Below, in pieces: positions 38,653-47,688 of a DNA stretch of 64,000 nucleotides. How positions within the stretch are numbered: position 1 is the stretch's first letter; every line of letters begins with the position of its first letter. Below the pieces are notes generated by a model. That model was not told the DNA's origin. It saw only the letters and a list, made by a program, of their open reading frames with translations, and made no database searches. The translations under genes and the position numbers were made by a program. Origin of the DNA: Streptomyces pristinaespiralis (lineage in GTDB: Bacteria > Actinomycetota > Actinomycetes > Streptomycetales > Streptomycetaceae); assembly GCF_001278075.1 (NCBI RefSeq), contig NZ_CP011340.1, positions 7,561,501 through 7,625,500 on the forward strand, in the 5' to 3' direction.

Positions 38653-38687
38653 GTTCGAAATATCGGACGTCGTTCGAGATTCTGGGG
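38653..38687. promoter_or_regulatory. Composite IclR-type operator 4 (chvE operon)
   Basis: GTTCGAAATATCGGAC (38653) and GTTCGAGATTCTGGGG (38672) start 19 bp apart, 15 bp upstream of the GTG at 38638. Confidence 0.75.
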
Positions 38688-38784
38688 CGACGTTAAGGAT
38701 CCAGCCACCTGGGTGTCAATGGGTCGGACGGTCGAACACGAAGATCCCCGACGCCTTACCGGGAAGGGGCACCGGCGATAGACT

Positions 38785-38819
38785 GTTCGCTCTGCCGATC
38801 AAGCGTTGATATATCGAAC
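38785..38819. promoter_or_regulatory. Composite IclR-type operator 5 (iclR autoregulation)
   Basis: GTTCGCTCTGCCGATC (38785) and CGTTGATATATCGAAC (38804) start 19 bp apart and end 12 bp before the IclR gene start, overlapping its probable promoter. This supports autoregulation and the naming of this protein as the regulator of all ten sites. Confidence 0.7.
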
Positions 38820-38831
38820 AAGGGGAAAGCC

Positions 38832-39605
38832 ATGGGACGCCTCGTGCCCGCTGTCACCCGTGCTCTCGACATTCTGGAGCTCTTCCTCGACGGGGACGGG
38901 ACGCTTTCGGCCCCCGATATCGTCCGGAAGCTCCAGCTGCCGCGCACCACCGTGCACGAACTCATCACCACGCTCGCGGCCCGCTCCTACATCGTGCCGG
39001 TGGACGGCCGCTCCGGCCGCTACCGCCTCGGCGTACGCCTCTATCAGCTGGGCAGCCGCTACGCCGAGCAGCTCGACCTCGCCCACGAGGGCCAGGAGGT
39101 GGCCCGCTCCGTCGCCGAGACCTGCGACGAGACCGTCCATGTCGCGATTCTCGACGGCACTCACGTCCTCTACATCGCGAAGGTGGACTCCACCCACGCC
39201 GTCCGCATGGTCTCCGCCGCCGGCCGCAGCCTGCCCGCCCACTGCACGGCGGTGGGCAAGATGCTGCTCGCCTCCCTCCCCGACAGCGAGCTCGACACCC
39301 GACTCGCGCCGGGCACCGAGCTGGCCGCCATGACGCCCAACAGCATCACCGACCCGGCCGTCCTGCGTACCGAACTCGAGGCCGTGCGGGCGGCCGGCAT
39401 CGCCCTGGAGCGCCGGGAGTCGAACGCGGACGTCAGCTGTGTCGCCGCGCCCGTGCGGGACCGTTCGGGCCGGGTCGTCGCCGCGCTGTCCATCTCCGTG
39501 CCGATGATCCGCTGGAGCGAGGAACGCCGCGCGGAGCTCGAACAGCTGGCCGCCAAGGGCGCCGCCGACCTGTCCGAGCGCCTCGGGCACCGGGCCGCCG
39601 CGTGA
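38832..39605 (+). CDS. IclR-family regulator, likely master regulator of the arabinan/arabinose genes
   Basis: A 257-residue IclR regulator. The winged helix (about 1-68: VPAVTRALDILELFL, then LSAPDIVRKLQLPRTTVHEL) is followed by a ligand-binding domain of the GAF-like IclR type, with RSLPAHCTAVGKMLLASL and SCVAAPVRDRSGRVVAALSI. Such proteins often bind as dimers of dimers to paired palindromes and answer to small acids. Ten composite sites with fixed 19-bp box spacing lie in the neighbourhood, one immediately before this gene. GGGGAAAG precedes the ATG. The lactonase gene downstream overlaps its stop (GTGA), so the two form an operon. A sugar acid or lactone is the suggested effector. Confidence 0.92.
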   Translation: MGRLVPAVTRALDILELFLDGDGTLSAPDIVRKLQLPRTTVHELITTLAARSYIVPVDGRSGRYRLGVRLYQLGSRYAEQLDLAHEGQEVARSVAETCDETVHVAILDGTHVLYIAKVDSTHAVRMVSAAGRSLPAHCTAVGKMLLASLPDSELDTRLAPGTELAAMTPNSITDPAVLRTELEAVRAAGIALERRESNADVSCVAAPVRDRSGRVVAALSISVPMIRWSEERRAELEQLAAKGAADLSERLGHRAAA

Positions 39606-40453
39606 AGGGCGTGGAGGTGGCGGTCCGCCACGACGCGCTGCTCGGCGAGGGCCCCACCTGGGACCCGGCGGCCGAACGGCTGCTGTGGGTCGACATCCTC
39701 CGCTCGCGCGTCCACACCTACGACCCCGCCAACGGTCGCCGTACCGTCATGGCCACCGGGCAGCACGTCGGCGCGGCCAAGCCCCGGGCGGGCGGGGGCC
39801 TCGTCGTCAACCTCCGTGACGGCGTGGGGCTCTACGACAGCGACGCCGCCTTTCGCTGGCTGCACCGGGATCCGGTCGCGGGGCGCCGGGCCAACGACGC
39901 CGCGGTCGCCCCCGACGGCTCACTGTGGACGGGGACGATGCGCTACGACGAGGCTCCGGGCGGCGGGACGCTCACCAGGACGGCGCCCGACGGCACGGCG
40001 GCGACCGTCCTCGCCGACGTCACCGTCAGCAACGGCACCGGGTGGAGCCCCGACGGCCGCCGGATGTACTACATCGACTCACCGACCCGCCGGATCGACG
40101 TGTTCGACCTGCGGCCCGGTGACCCCCTGCCGGTGAACCGGCGTCCGCTGGCCGTCGTCGAGGACGGCGCCGGCTACCCCGACGGACTCACCGTCGACGC
40201 GGACGGCTGCGTCTGGGTCGCCCTGTGGGACGGGGCCGCGCTGCGCCGCTACACACCGGAGGGCGTCCTCGACCGCGTCGTGGAGCTCCCGGTGCGACGG
40301 CCCACCTCCTGTGCGTTCGGCGGCGCGGGTCTGACCGACCTCTATGTCACGTCCGCCCGCAAGGGGCAGGCCGCGCCGCATCCCCTCTCCGGCTCGCTGC
40401 TGGTGGTGCCCGGCGCCGGGCGCGGGATGGTTCAGCCCGCTTTCGCCGGCTGA
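39602..40453 (+). CDS. SMP-30/gluconolactonase-family sugar lactonase
   Basis: A 283-residue six-bladed propeller lactonase that opens aldonolactones to the acid. Metal ligands of the family are visible: Glu 16 in LGEGPTWD, Asn in RRANDAAVAPDG, Asn in VTVSNGTGWSPDG and Asp in GYPDGLTVDADGCVW. Its GTG overlaps the stop of iclR. With the sugar dehydrogenase, the enolase-superfamily dehydratase and the semialdehyde dehydrogenase near 49-52 kb it fits as L-arabinono-1,4-lactonase (or galactonolactonase) in an oxidative pathway. The substrate is inferred from context. Confidence 0.88.
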   Translation: MKGVEVAVRHDALLGEGPTWDPAAERLLWVDILRSRVHTYDPANGRRTVMATGQHVGAAKPRAGGGLVVNLRDGVGLYDSDAAFRWLHRDPVAGRRANDAAVAPDGSLWTGTMRYDEAPGGGTLTRTAPDGTAATVLADVTVSNGTGWSPDGRRMYYIDSPTRRIDVFDLRPGDPLPVNRRPLAVVEDGAGYPDGLTVDADGCVWVALWDGAALRRYTPEGVLDRVVELPVRRPTSCAFGGAGLTDLYVTSARKGQAAPHPLSGSLLVVPGAGRGMVQPAFAG

Positions 40454-40457
40454 AAGG

Positions 40458-40488
40458 GGGCCCCTCCGCGGGTGTGGCGGAGGGGCCC
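40458..40488 (+). terminator. Hairpin terminator after the lactonase gene
   Basis: GGGCCCCTCCGC (40458-40469) pairs perfectly with GCGGAGGGGCCC (40477-40488) around a 7-base loop, starting 5 bp after the stop. It separates the iclR operon from the arabinanase operon. Confidence 0.75.
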
Positions 40489-40523
40489 GACCCGGGTGTG
40501 ACGAGGGCTCAACAAGCAATGAC

Positions 40524-40558
40524 GTTCGGGGAGTCGAACGTCGTTCGTCATTTCAGCG
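40524..40558. promoter_or_regulatory. Composite IclR-type operator 6 (distal, arabinan operon)
   Basis: GTTCGGGGAGTCGAAC (40524) and GTTCGTCATTTCAGCG (40543) start 19 bp apart. It is one of two composite sites before the GH43 gene at 40692. Confidence 0.65.
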
Positions 40559-40597
40559 AAAGTCATTGACGTTCGGCTTCCCCGCCTCTACGGTCCC

Positions 40598-40632
40598 GTT
40601 CGAAGTTGCGAGCGAGTGTCGAAATTTCGAAC
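40598..40632. promoter_or_regulatory. Composite IclR-type operator 7 (proximal, arabinan operon)
   Basis: GTTCGAAGTTGCGAGC (40598) and TGTCGAAATTTCGAAC (40617) start 19 bp apart, 59 bp before the ATG at 40692. The second box contains the perfect palindrome GTTCGAAATTTCGA on the other strand. Confidence 0.75.
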
Positions 40633-40691
40633 GTTGATATCGACGGCTCCGCCCCCCGCATCCCCTCGTCCGATGAAGGAGCCCGCCCTTC

Positions 40692-41720
40692 ATGAACGCC
40701 CCGCGCCCCCGGCCCGGCCACCGCCTGCGAGCGGTCCTCGCCACCACCGCCGTCACCGCCGCACTCGTCGGCGCCGGCGTCCTCCCCGGCCACGCCGCCC
40801 CGGCGGCCCCGACCGCCTCCGCGGGCCATCCGGATCCCCGTCCCGTCACCGGCGACACCGAGGTCCACGACCCGTCCGCCGTCCGCCTCAAGGACGGCAC
40901 GTACGTCGTCTACTCCACCCACGGCGGGATCGAGGCCCGCACCTCGCGCGACGGCAGGACGTGGCAGCGCGCCGGATCCGCCTTCACCGACATCCCCGAC
41001 TGGTGGCGCGCCTACTCCGCGGAAGGCGACCCGTGGGCGCCCGAGGTCACCTACCGCGACGGCGTCTACTGGCTCTACTACGCCGTCTCCTCCTTCGGCT
41101 CCAACCACTCCGCGATCGGCCTGGCCACCTCCCGCAGCGGCCGGCCCGGCACCTGGGAGGACCGCGGAAAGGTCTTCTCCACCACCACGGGCGACCACTA
41201 CAACGCCATCGACCCCGCCGTCCTCCAGGCACGCGGCCGGCTCTGGATGTCCTTCGGTTCGTACTGGACCGGCATCCGCATGATCGAGCTCGACCCCGCC
41301 ACCGGCAAGCCCCGCACCGCCGACCCCGAGGTCCTGCACCTCGCCACCCGCCCCGACGAGCCCTACGCCGTCGAGGCGCCCTACATCGTCGAACACCAGG
41401 GCAGCTACTACCTGTTCGTCTCCTACGACCGCTGCTGCGCCGGTACCGACTCCACCTACAACATCCGCGTCGGACGGGCCGCGCACCCCGCCGGTCCCTA
41501 CTACGACCGCGACGGCACCGCGATGACCGACGGCGGCGGTGAACTCCTCCTCGCCGGCCACGGCCGGTACGTCGGCACCGGCGGTCAGTCCGTGCTCCGC
41601 GACCGCGGCCGGGACGTCCTCGTCTACCACTACTACGACGCCGACGACGCCGGCGTGCCCAAGCTCGGCCTCAACCCTCTGAGCTGGGGCAAGGACGGCT
41701 GGCCCGTCGTCACCCCCTGA
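40692..41720 (+). CDS. Secreted GH43 endo-1,5-alpha-L-arabinanase (first copy)
   Basis: A 342-residue exported enzyme with a signal peptide to about residue 40 and a five-bladed GH43 propeller. Catalytic residues are visible: base Asp 60 in EVHDPSAV, pKa-modulating Asp 174 in YNAIDPAV and acid Glu 228 in YAVEAPYI. The motif SYDRCCAGTDSTYNIRVGR is typical of the arabinanase subfamily. It cuts internal alpha-1,5 links of arabinan side chains. It leads an operon of six genes (GH43, GH51, importer of three genes, second GH43), with two composite IclR-type operators upstream. Confidence 0.94.
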   Translation: MNAPRPRPGHRLRAVLATTAVTAALVGAGVLPGHAAPAAPTASAGHPDPRPVTGDTEVHDPSAVRLKDGTYVVYSTHGGIEARTSRDGRTWQRAGSAFTDIPDWWRAYSAEGDPWAPEVTYRDGVYWLYYAVSSFGSNHSAIGLATSRSGRPGTWEDRGKVFSTTTGDHYNAIDPAVLQARGRLWMSFGSYWTGIRMIELDPATGKPRTADPEVLHLATRPDEPYAVEAPYIVEHQGSYYLFVSYDRCCAGTDSTYNIRVGRAAHPAGPYYDRDGTAMTDGGGELLLAGHGRYVGTGGQSVLRDRGRDVLVYHYYDADDAGVPKLGLNPLSWGKDGWPVVTP

Positions 41721-41746
41721 CCCCCCGAACATCCCGGAAGGACACC

Positions 41747-43276
41747 ATGCCCGACAGCAACGCCCGCTTCACGCTCGACCCCGCCTTCACCGTGGGCGAG
41801 GTGAACCCCCGTCTCTTCGGCTCCTTCGTCGAGCACCTGGGCCGCTGCGTGTACACCGGCATCTTCGAACCGGACCACCCGTCCGCCGACGAGGCCGGGC
41901 TGCGCACCGACGTCCTCGAACTGGTCCGGGAACTGGGCGTCACCGCCGTCCGCTACCCGGGAGGCAACTTCGTCTCCGGCTACCGGTGGGAGGACTCCGT
42001 CGGCCCCGCCGAGGAGCGGCCGCGCCGCCTCGACCTCGCCTGGCGGTCGACGGAGACCAACCGCTTCGGACTGAGCGAGTTCATGGCGTTCCTGGGGAAG
42101 ATCGGGCCGCAGGCGGAGCCCATGATGGCCGTCAACCTCGGTACGCGGGGCGTGGCCGAGGCACTTGAGCTCCAGGAGTACGCCAACCACCCCGCCGGCA
42201 CCGCCCTTTCCGATCGGCGCATCGCCCACGGCGACAAGGACCCGTTCGGCATCCGTCTGTGGTGTCTCGGCAACGAGATGGACGGTCCCTGGCAGACCGG
42301 GCACAAGACGGCGGAGGAGTACGGCCGCCTCGCCGCGGAGACCGCCCGGGCGATGCGGCAGATCGACCCCGGCCTCGAACTGGTCGCCTGCGGCAGCTCG
42401 AGCCAGGCCATGCCCACCTTCGCCACCTGGGAGGCGACGGTCCTCCAGGAGGCGTACGACCTCGTCGACCACATCTCGCTGCACGCCTACTACGAGGAGA
42501 TCGACGGCGACCGCGACTCGTTCCTCGCCTCCGCCGTGGACATGGAGTCGTTCATCGAGAACGTCGTCGCCACCTGCGACCACGTCGGTGCCCGGCTCAA
42601 GTCGAAGAAGCGCATCCAGCTCTCCTTCGACGAGTGGAACGTCTGGTACATGAAGCGGTTCGAGGCGGAGAACACGGCCAACCCCCTGGACTGGCCCGAG
42701 GCCCCGCGGCTGCTCGAGGACAACTACAGCGTCACCGACGCCGTCGTCTTCGGCTCGCTGCTCATCGCCCTGCTCCGGCACGCCGACCGGGTGACCGTCG
42801 CCTGCCTCGCGCAGCTCGTCAACGTGATCGCCCCGATCATGACGGAGCCCGGCGGCCCGGCCTGGCGGCAGACCACGTTCTTCCCCTTCGCCCAGGCCTC
42901 CCGCTACGGGCGCGGCGAGGTCCTCGACGTACGCGCCGACTCGCCCACCTACCGGACGGCCGCCTACGGCGAGGTCCCGCTGCTGCACGCCACCGCCGTA
43001 CGCGACAAGGACACCGGCGCCGTCACCGTCTTCGCCGTCAACCGGAGCCAGAGCGACCCGCTGCCGCTCCGGATCGCCCTCACCGGGCTGGACGTCACCC
43101 ACGTCGAGGAGCACAGCGTCCTCAGCGACGCCGACCCGGAGGCCCGCAACACCCTCGCGGAGCCCGAGCGCGTCGTGCCGCACGCGGGTGAGGGGGCCGT
43201 GCTCGCGGGCGGCGTCCTCGACGTCACCCTCGAGCCCCTGTCCTGGAACGTGATCCGGCTGGCCGCCGGCGCCTGA
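41747..43276 (+). CDS. abfA: Intracellular GH51 alpha-L-arabinofuranosidase
   Basis: A 509-residue cytoplasmic enzyme, the classic length for AbfA. The barrel shows FGSFVEHLGRCVYTGIF, RYPGGNFVSGYRWEDSVGP, acid/base Glu 177 in LWCLGNEMDGPWQ and nucleophile Glu 296 in LSFDEWNVWY, with a C-terminal beta-sandwich. There is no signal peptide. It would release L-arabinose from imported arabino-oligosaccharides. It lies 26 bp after the GH43 gene and 111 bp before the importer binding protein. Confidence 0.96.
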   Translation: MPDSNARFTLDPAFTVGEVNPRLFGSFVEHLGRCVYTGIFEPDHPSADEAGLRTDVLELVRELGVTAVRYPGGNFVSGYRWEDSVGPAEERPRRLDLAWRSTETNRFGLSEFMAFLGKIGPQAEPMMAVNLGTRGVAEALELQEYANHPAGTALSDRRIAHGDKDPFGIRLWCLGNEMDGPWQTGHKTAEEYGRLAAETARAMRQIDPGLELVACGSSSQAMPTFATWEATVLQEAYDLVDHISLHAYYEEIDGDRDSFLASAVDMESFIENVVATCDHVGARLKSKKRIQLSFDEWNVWYMKRFEAENTANPLDWPEAPRLLEDNYSVTDAVVFGSLLIALLRHADRVTVACLAQLVNVIAPIMTEPGGPAWRQTTFFPFAQASRYGRGEVLDVRADSPTYRTAAYGEVPLLHATAVRDKDTGAVTVFAVNRSQSDPLPLRIALTGLDVTHVEEHSVLSDADPEARNTLAEPERVVPHAGEGAVLAGGVLDVTLEPLSWNVIRLAAGA

Positions 43277-43387
43277 CACCGCACAAGCCGCCGCCCGCCC
43301 CCGGTCGCGTCAGGCACCGGGGCCGGGCGGCCCCTCCCGGGACACCGCACCACACGCCGACCCCTTCTTCCTCGGAGACGAGCCGCC

Positions 43388-44728
43388 ATGCATCCACATC
43401 GCCTCAGCCGGCGCCGCGCCCTCGCCGGCGGCATCGGCGCCCTGGCCGCCACCGCGGCCCTCGGCCCGCTGTCCGGCTGCGCCGCACCGTCCACCGCCGC
43501 CGGCCCCGGGCAGACCCGCCTGCGGTTCTGGCACCTGTTCGGCGGCGGGGACGGCGTCAACATGCAGGGCATGCTCGACGCGTTCCGTGCCGAGCACCCG
43601 GACGTCTCCCTGGAGGCGGCCACCCTCCAGTGGGGTGCCCCCTACTACACGAAGCTGGGCATGGCAGGCGCCGGCGGACGCGCGCCCGAACTGGCCGTGC
43701 TGCACCTGGCCAGGCTCGCCGGGTTCGCCCCCGGCCGGCTCCTCGACCCCTTCGACCTCGACCTCCTGGCCGACCTCGGGGTCCGCGAGCAGGACTTCCC
43801 GGCCGGCATCTGGCAGCGCGGGCAGGTGGCCGGCGAGCAGTACGCCGTCCCCCTCGACACCCACCCCTTCGTCCTCTACTACCAGACCGAACTGTGCGAG
43901 AAGGCCGGACTCATGGCGGGCGGCAAACTCAAACGCATCGAAGGGGCCGAGGAGTTCGCCGACGCGCTGCGCGCCGCGAAGAAGGTGACCGGTCAGCCCG
44001 GCCTCGTCACCGAGACCCTCGGACCCGACTGCATCACCCCGTGGCGGCTGTTCGCCACCTTCTACTCGCAGACCGGCGGCAAGGTCCTCTCCGAGGACGG
44101 GAAGCGCCTCGCCCTCGACGACACCAAGGCGCTGCGCGTGCTCGAGTACATGGCCGGCCTCGCGGAGGAGGGGCTGATGGTGCGCCGCGCCGACTACGGC
44201 GCCTCCGTCGGCATCTTCAACGGCGGGAAGACCGCCTTCCACCTCAACGGCGAATGGGAGATCTCCTCCTTCCGCACCACCGGCATCCCGTTCTCCATGA
44301 CCACCGTGCCCACGCTCTTCGGCCGGCCCGGCACGCAGGCCGACTGCCACGCCTTCGTCCTCCCGCACCAGGCCGACCGCGGCGGCGCGACGAACGAGGC
44401 CGCGCACGAGCTCGTCGCCTGGCTGCTCCGCAACTCCGTCGCCTGGGCCGAAGGCGGCCATGTGCCCGCCTATCTCCCGGTTCTCAAGGACCCCGCGTAC
44501 CTCGAACTGAAACCGCAGTCCGAGTACCGCGGCGCGATCGACGACGTGGCGCTCGACGAGCCCGCCTGGTTCGCCGGCTCCGCCTCCCGGATGTGGATCG
44601 AACTCGGCGCCGTCTTCTCCGGAGTGCTCACCGGATCCCGCAGCCCGCGCGGCGCCCTCACGGAGGCCAAGGCCCGCCTCCGGACCCTCCTCGACACCCC
44701 CGACCCACTCCCCGGAGCCGCGTCATGA
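43388..44728 (+). CDS. Binding lipoprotein of the arabino-oligosaccharide ABC importer
   Basis: A 446-residue solute-binding protein with a twin-arginine signal (LSRRRALAGGIGALAATAAL) and lipobox LSGC. The mature part begins LRFWHLFGGGDGVNMQGML, with PLDTHPFVLYYQTELCEKAG at the hinge and AFHLNGEWEISSFRTTG in the C-lobe. Position between AbfA and two permeases inside an arabinanase operon makes arabino-oligosaccharides the probable cargo. Confidence 0.9.
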   Translation: MHPHRLSRRRALAGGIGALAATAALGPLSGCAAPSTAAGPGQTRLRFWHLFGGGDGVNMQGMLDAFRAEHPDVSLEAATLQWGAPYYTKLGMAGAGGRAPELAVLHLARLAGFAPGRLLDPFDLDLLADLGVREQDFPAGIWQRGQVAGEQYAVPLDTHPFVLYYQTELCEKAGLMAGGKLKRIEGAEEFADALRAAKKVTGQPGLVTETLGPDCITPWRLFATFYSQTGGKVLSEDGKRLALDDTKALRVLEYMAGLAEEGLMVRRADYGASVGIFNGGKTAFHLNGEWEISSFRTTGIPFSMTTVPTLFGRPGTQADCHAFVLPHQADRGGATNEAAHELVAWLLRNSVAWAEGGHVPAYLPVLKDPAYLELKPQSEYRGAIDDVALDEPAWFAGSASRMWIELGAVFSGVLTGSRSPRGALTEAKARLRTLLDTPDPLPGAAS

Positions 44729-45684
44729 CCACCACCACCGCGGCACCGCCGTCACCGGTGAACAAGCGCGCCACCGCCCCCGGCCGGCCGGTCCGCTCCG
44801 TCCACCGCAAGTGGACCGAGCACGGCCTGGTGTTCGTCGCCCCGTTCCTGGTCGTCTACGCGATGTTCCTGATCTGGCCGCTGCTCTCCGGCCTTGGGAT
44901 GAGCATGACCAGCGAGAACATCACCGGAACGGGAGGGGAGTTCGTCGGCCTCGACAACTACGCCGAAGCCGTCGCCGACCCCGACGTCTGGTCCTCGCTG
45001 TGGAACACGGTCTGGTTCACCGTGCTCTCCACCGTCCCGCTCGTCCTCGTGGGTCTCGGACTGGCCCTGCTGTCCCACCAGTTGCGGGTGGTGCAGTGGC
45101 TGTGGCGGCTCAGCTGGTTCGCGCCGTTCCTGCTCCCGTCCGGAGTCGTCTGCCTGCTCTTCGCGCAGATGATCTTCCCGTCCGGCTTCGGCCTGGCCGA
45201 CCAGATGCTGGCCGCCGTAGGACTCGAACCGGGCATCGGATGGCTCAGCGAAGAGCGTTACGCGATGCTCTCGATCGTGGCGACCACCGTCTGGTGGACC
45301 GTCGGCTTCAACTTCCTGCTCTACCTCGCCGCCCTCCAGGCCATCCCCGTCCACCTCTACGAGGCCGCCGAACTCGACGGCGCCGGGGCCTGGAACCGGC
45401 TGTGGCACATCACCCTGCCGATGCTGCGCCGCACCACGGGACTGGTGGTGGTCCTCCAGGTCCTCGCGTCGCTGAAGATCTTCGACCAGGTCTACATCAT
45501 GACCGGCGGCGGCCCGGACGAATCGACCCGGCCGATCCTGCAGTACGTCTACCAACAGGGCTTCACCGGCTACCGCATCGGCTACGCCTCAGCGGTCTCC
45601 TACATCTTCTTCGCCCTGATCCTGATCGTCTCCCTGGTGCAGCCGATGCTGTCCCGGCGCCGAGCTGAGGAGGCCGCCAAGTGA
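44725..45684 (+). CDS. ABC importer permease (MalF type), arabinan operon
   Basis: A 319-residue permease overlapping the binding-protein gene by four bases (ATGA). It has about six membrane helices beginning GLVFVAPFLVVYAMFLIWPL, an EAA loop IPVHLYEAAELDGAGAWNRL and the family segment IFDQVYIMTGGGPDEST. It pairs with the following permease. The ATPase is expected from elsewhere in the genome (MsiK type). Confidence 0.92.
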   Translation: MTTTTAAPPSPVNKRATAPGRPVRSVHRKWTEHGLVFVAPFLVVYAMFLIWPLLSGLGMSMTSENITGTGGEFVGLDNYAEAVADPDVWSSLWNTVWFTVLSTVPLVLVGLGLALLSHQLRVVQWLWRLSWFAPFLLPSGVVCLLFAQMIFPSGFGLADQMLAAVGLEPGIGWLSEERYAMLSIVATTVWWTVGFNFLLYLAALQAIPVHLYEAAELDGAGAWNRLWHITLPMLRRTTGLVVVLQVLASLKIFDQVYIMTGGGPDESTRPILQYVYQQGFTGYRIGYASAVSYIFFALILIVSLVQPMLSRRRAEEAAK

Positions 45685-46580
45685 GCGGTTCCGCCACCAT
45701 CGCCCCCCGACGCGCGCCCCGCGCCGGCTCCGGCGCCGGCCCCGCGGGCCGAAGGCCCCGCTGGAGCGCCGGCCGGATCACCCTGCTCGTCATCGCCCTG
45801 GTCCTCACCGTGGCCTGGCTGATCCCGCTCGCATGGGCGGTCGCCACCTCGCTGAAGCCGGAGGGCGAGACCACGAAGACCCCGCTCGAGTGGATCGGTT
45901 CGCGGATCACGTTCGAGGCGTACAGCAAGGTCTGGGAGTCCGGCGATCTGATGCGCTGGATGATGAACTCCGCGTACATCTCCGTCATGACGACCGTGCT
46001 GACGGTCCTGACCTGCGCGATGGCCGCGTACGGCTTCACCCGCACCGACTTCCGCGGCCGCAAGCTGCTCTACGGACTGGTGCTCGCCGGCATCATGGTC
46101 CCGCCGCAGGTGCTCATCGCCCCCCTGTTCACCGAGATGGTGCAGCTCGGACTCGTCGACACCTACTGGGGAGTGATCCTGCCCCAGGTCGCGGTCCCCG
46201 CCATGGTCTTCATCCTGGTGAAGTTCTTCGAGGGGGTACCCCGCGAGCTGGAGGAGGCCGCGTTCGTCGACGGCGCCGGCCGCTGGCGGGTGTTCTGGAC
46301 GATCGTGATGCCACTGTCCCGGCCGGTGCTGGCCGCTGTCGCGATCTTCACCTTCATCTCCACCTGGAACAACTTCCTCTGGCCGTTCCTGGTGACCACC
46401 GATCCCGGCGGCATGACCCTCCCCGTCGGCCTGGTCAACGTCCAGTCCTCGTTCGGCGTCCGCTACGCCCAGATCATGGCGGCGCTCGTGATCGCCGGAC
46501 TGCCCCTGCTGATCGTATTCATGCTCTTCCAGCGGCAGATCGTGCGCGGTATCGCGCACACCGGTCTCGCCGGCCAGTAG
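45681..46580 (+). CDS. ABC importer permease (MalG type), arabinan operon
   Basis: A 299-residue permease starting at GTG 45681 inside the previous stop (GTGA). It has six main hydrophobic segments, an EAA loop PRELEEAAFVDGAGRWRVF and FISTWNNFLWPFLVTTDPGG near the C-terminus. It completes the importer. Confidence 0.92.
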   Translation: MSGSATIAPRRAPRAGSGAGPAGRRPRWSAGRITLLVIALVLTVAWLIPLAWAVATSLKPEGETTKTPLEWIGSRITFEAYSKVWESGDLMRWMMNSAYISVMTTVLTVLTCAMAAYGFTRTDFRGRKLLYGLVLAGIMVPPQVLIAPLFTEMVQLGLVDTYWGVILPQVAVPAMVFILVKFFEGVPRELEEAAFVDGAGRWRVFWTIVMPLSRPVLAAVAIFTFISTWNNFLWPFLVTTDPGGMTLPVGLVNVQSSFGVRYAQIMAALVIAGLPLLIVFMLFQRQIVRGIAHTGLAGQ

Positions 46581-46636
46581 GACGGGCCCGAAGAGCGGGC
46601 CCGTCGGCACGGTTGTCCGAAGAAGGAGTCATCGCA

Positions 46637-47626
46637 ATGAGCCGCACAGCACTCCTGCCCCGCCCGCTCGCACGCGCACTGGTGTCGATCCCCCTGGCCA
46701 CATTGATGGCCCTGGCTCCGGGTACGGCACTCGCCTACCCGGCGCCGGGGCACGTGACCGGCGACATCGTGGTGCACGACCCCACCATGGTCCGCCGTTC
46801 CGACGGCACCTACCTGCTCTACGCCACCGGCGGCGGACTGGCCATGCGCTCGTCCACCGACCGGGTCGCCTTCCGCGCCGGGGGCTCCGCGTTCCCCACC
46901 GTCCCCTCCTGGTGGAGCCGCTACTCCTCCGTACCGGAGGCCTGGGCCCCCGACATCTCCTACCACGGCGGCAAGTACCTGATGTACTACGCCGTTTCCC
47001 GCTTCGGCTCCAACACGTCGGCGATCGGCTTCGCGACCTCCTCCACCGGAATGCCGGGCAGCTGGACCGACCACGGCATCGTGCACAGCACCGACGCGTC
47101 GAGCGACCACAACGCCATCGACCCGAACCTGTTCGTCGACGACGACGGAACCTGGTGGCTCACCTTCGGCTCCTGGTGGACCGGGATCAAGATGATCCGC
47201 CTCGACCCGGGCACCGGCAAGCAGCACGCCGGTGACAGGACGCGGTACTCCCTCGCCTCCCGGCCCACCGGCAGCCGCGCCGTCGAGGCGCCGCAACTGG
47301 TCAAGCGCAACGGCGTCTACTACCTCTTCGCCTCGTACGACACGTGCTGCGCCGGCACCTCGTCCACCTACAAGATCAAGGTCGGCCGGGCGAGCCGGGT
47401 CACCGGGCCCTACACCGACCGCGCCGGCGTACCGATGATGAACAACGGCGGCACGGTCGTCCTCGAGTCCCACGACCGGGTGATCGGTCCGGGCGGGCAG
47501 TCCGTCATCAAGGACGCCGACGGCCACCTGCTCGTCTACCACTACTACGACGGCCAGGACGGCGGCACCCCCAAGCTCGGGGTCAATCTGCTGGGCTGGG
47601 GCGGCGGCTGGCCGGCCGTCTACTGA
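46637..47626 (+). CDS. Secreted GH43 endo-1,5-alpha-L-arabinanase (second copy)
   Basis: A 329-residue exported paralogue of the GH43 enzyme at 40692. The signal peptide ends near GTALAYP. Catalytic Asp 48 (VVHDPTMV), Asp 162 (HNAIDPNL) and Glu 217 (RAVEAPQL) are all present, as is the Cys-Cys motif SYDTCCAGTSSTYKIKVGR. It lies 56 bp after the importer and closes the operon. The two copies keep the same motifs but differ throughout, so they may prefer branched versus linear arabinan, or endo versus exo attack. Confidence 0.94.
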   Translation: MSRTALLPRPLARALVSIPLATLMALAPGTALAYPAPGHVTGDIVVHDPTMVRRSDGTYLLYATGGGLAMRSSTDRVAFRAGGSAFPTVPSWWSRYSSVPEAWAPDISYHGGKYLMYYAVSRFGSNTSAIGFATSSTGMPGSWTDHGIVHSTDASSDHNAIDPNLFVDDDGTWWLTFGSWWTGIKMIRLDPGTGKQHAGDRTRYSLASRPTGSRAVEAPQLVKRNGVYYLFASYDTCCAGTSSTYKIKVGRASRVTGPYTDRAGVPMMNNGGTVVLESHDRVIGPGGQSVIKDADGHLLVYHYYDGQDGGTPKLGVNLLGWGGGWPAVY

Positions 47627-47641
47627 CCGGCACGCGCGGCA

Positions 47642-47681
47642 CGAAGGCCGGGGCGCACCGATCGGTGCGCCCCGGCCTTCG
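47642..47681. terminator. Perfect 40-bp palindromic bidirectional terminator
   Basis: Two 19-base arms (47642-47660 and 47663-47681, beginning CGAAGGCCGGGG) flank a central AT with no mismatch. It lies in the 62-bp gap between the convergent GH43 gene and the second TIM-barrel-like gene. Confidence 0.85.
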
Positions 47682-47688
47682 CGGTGTC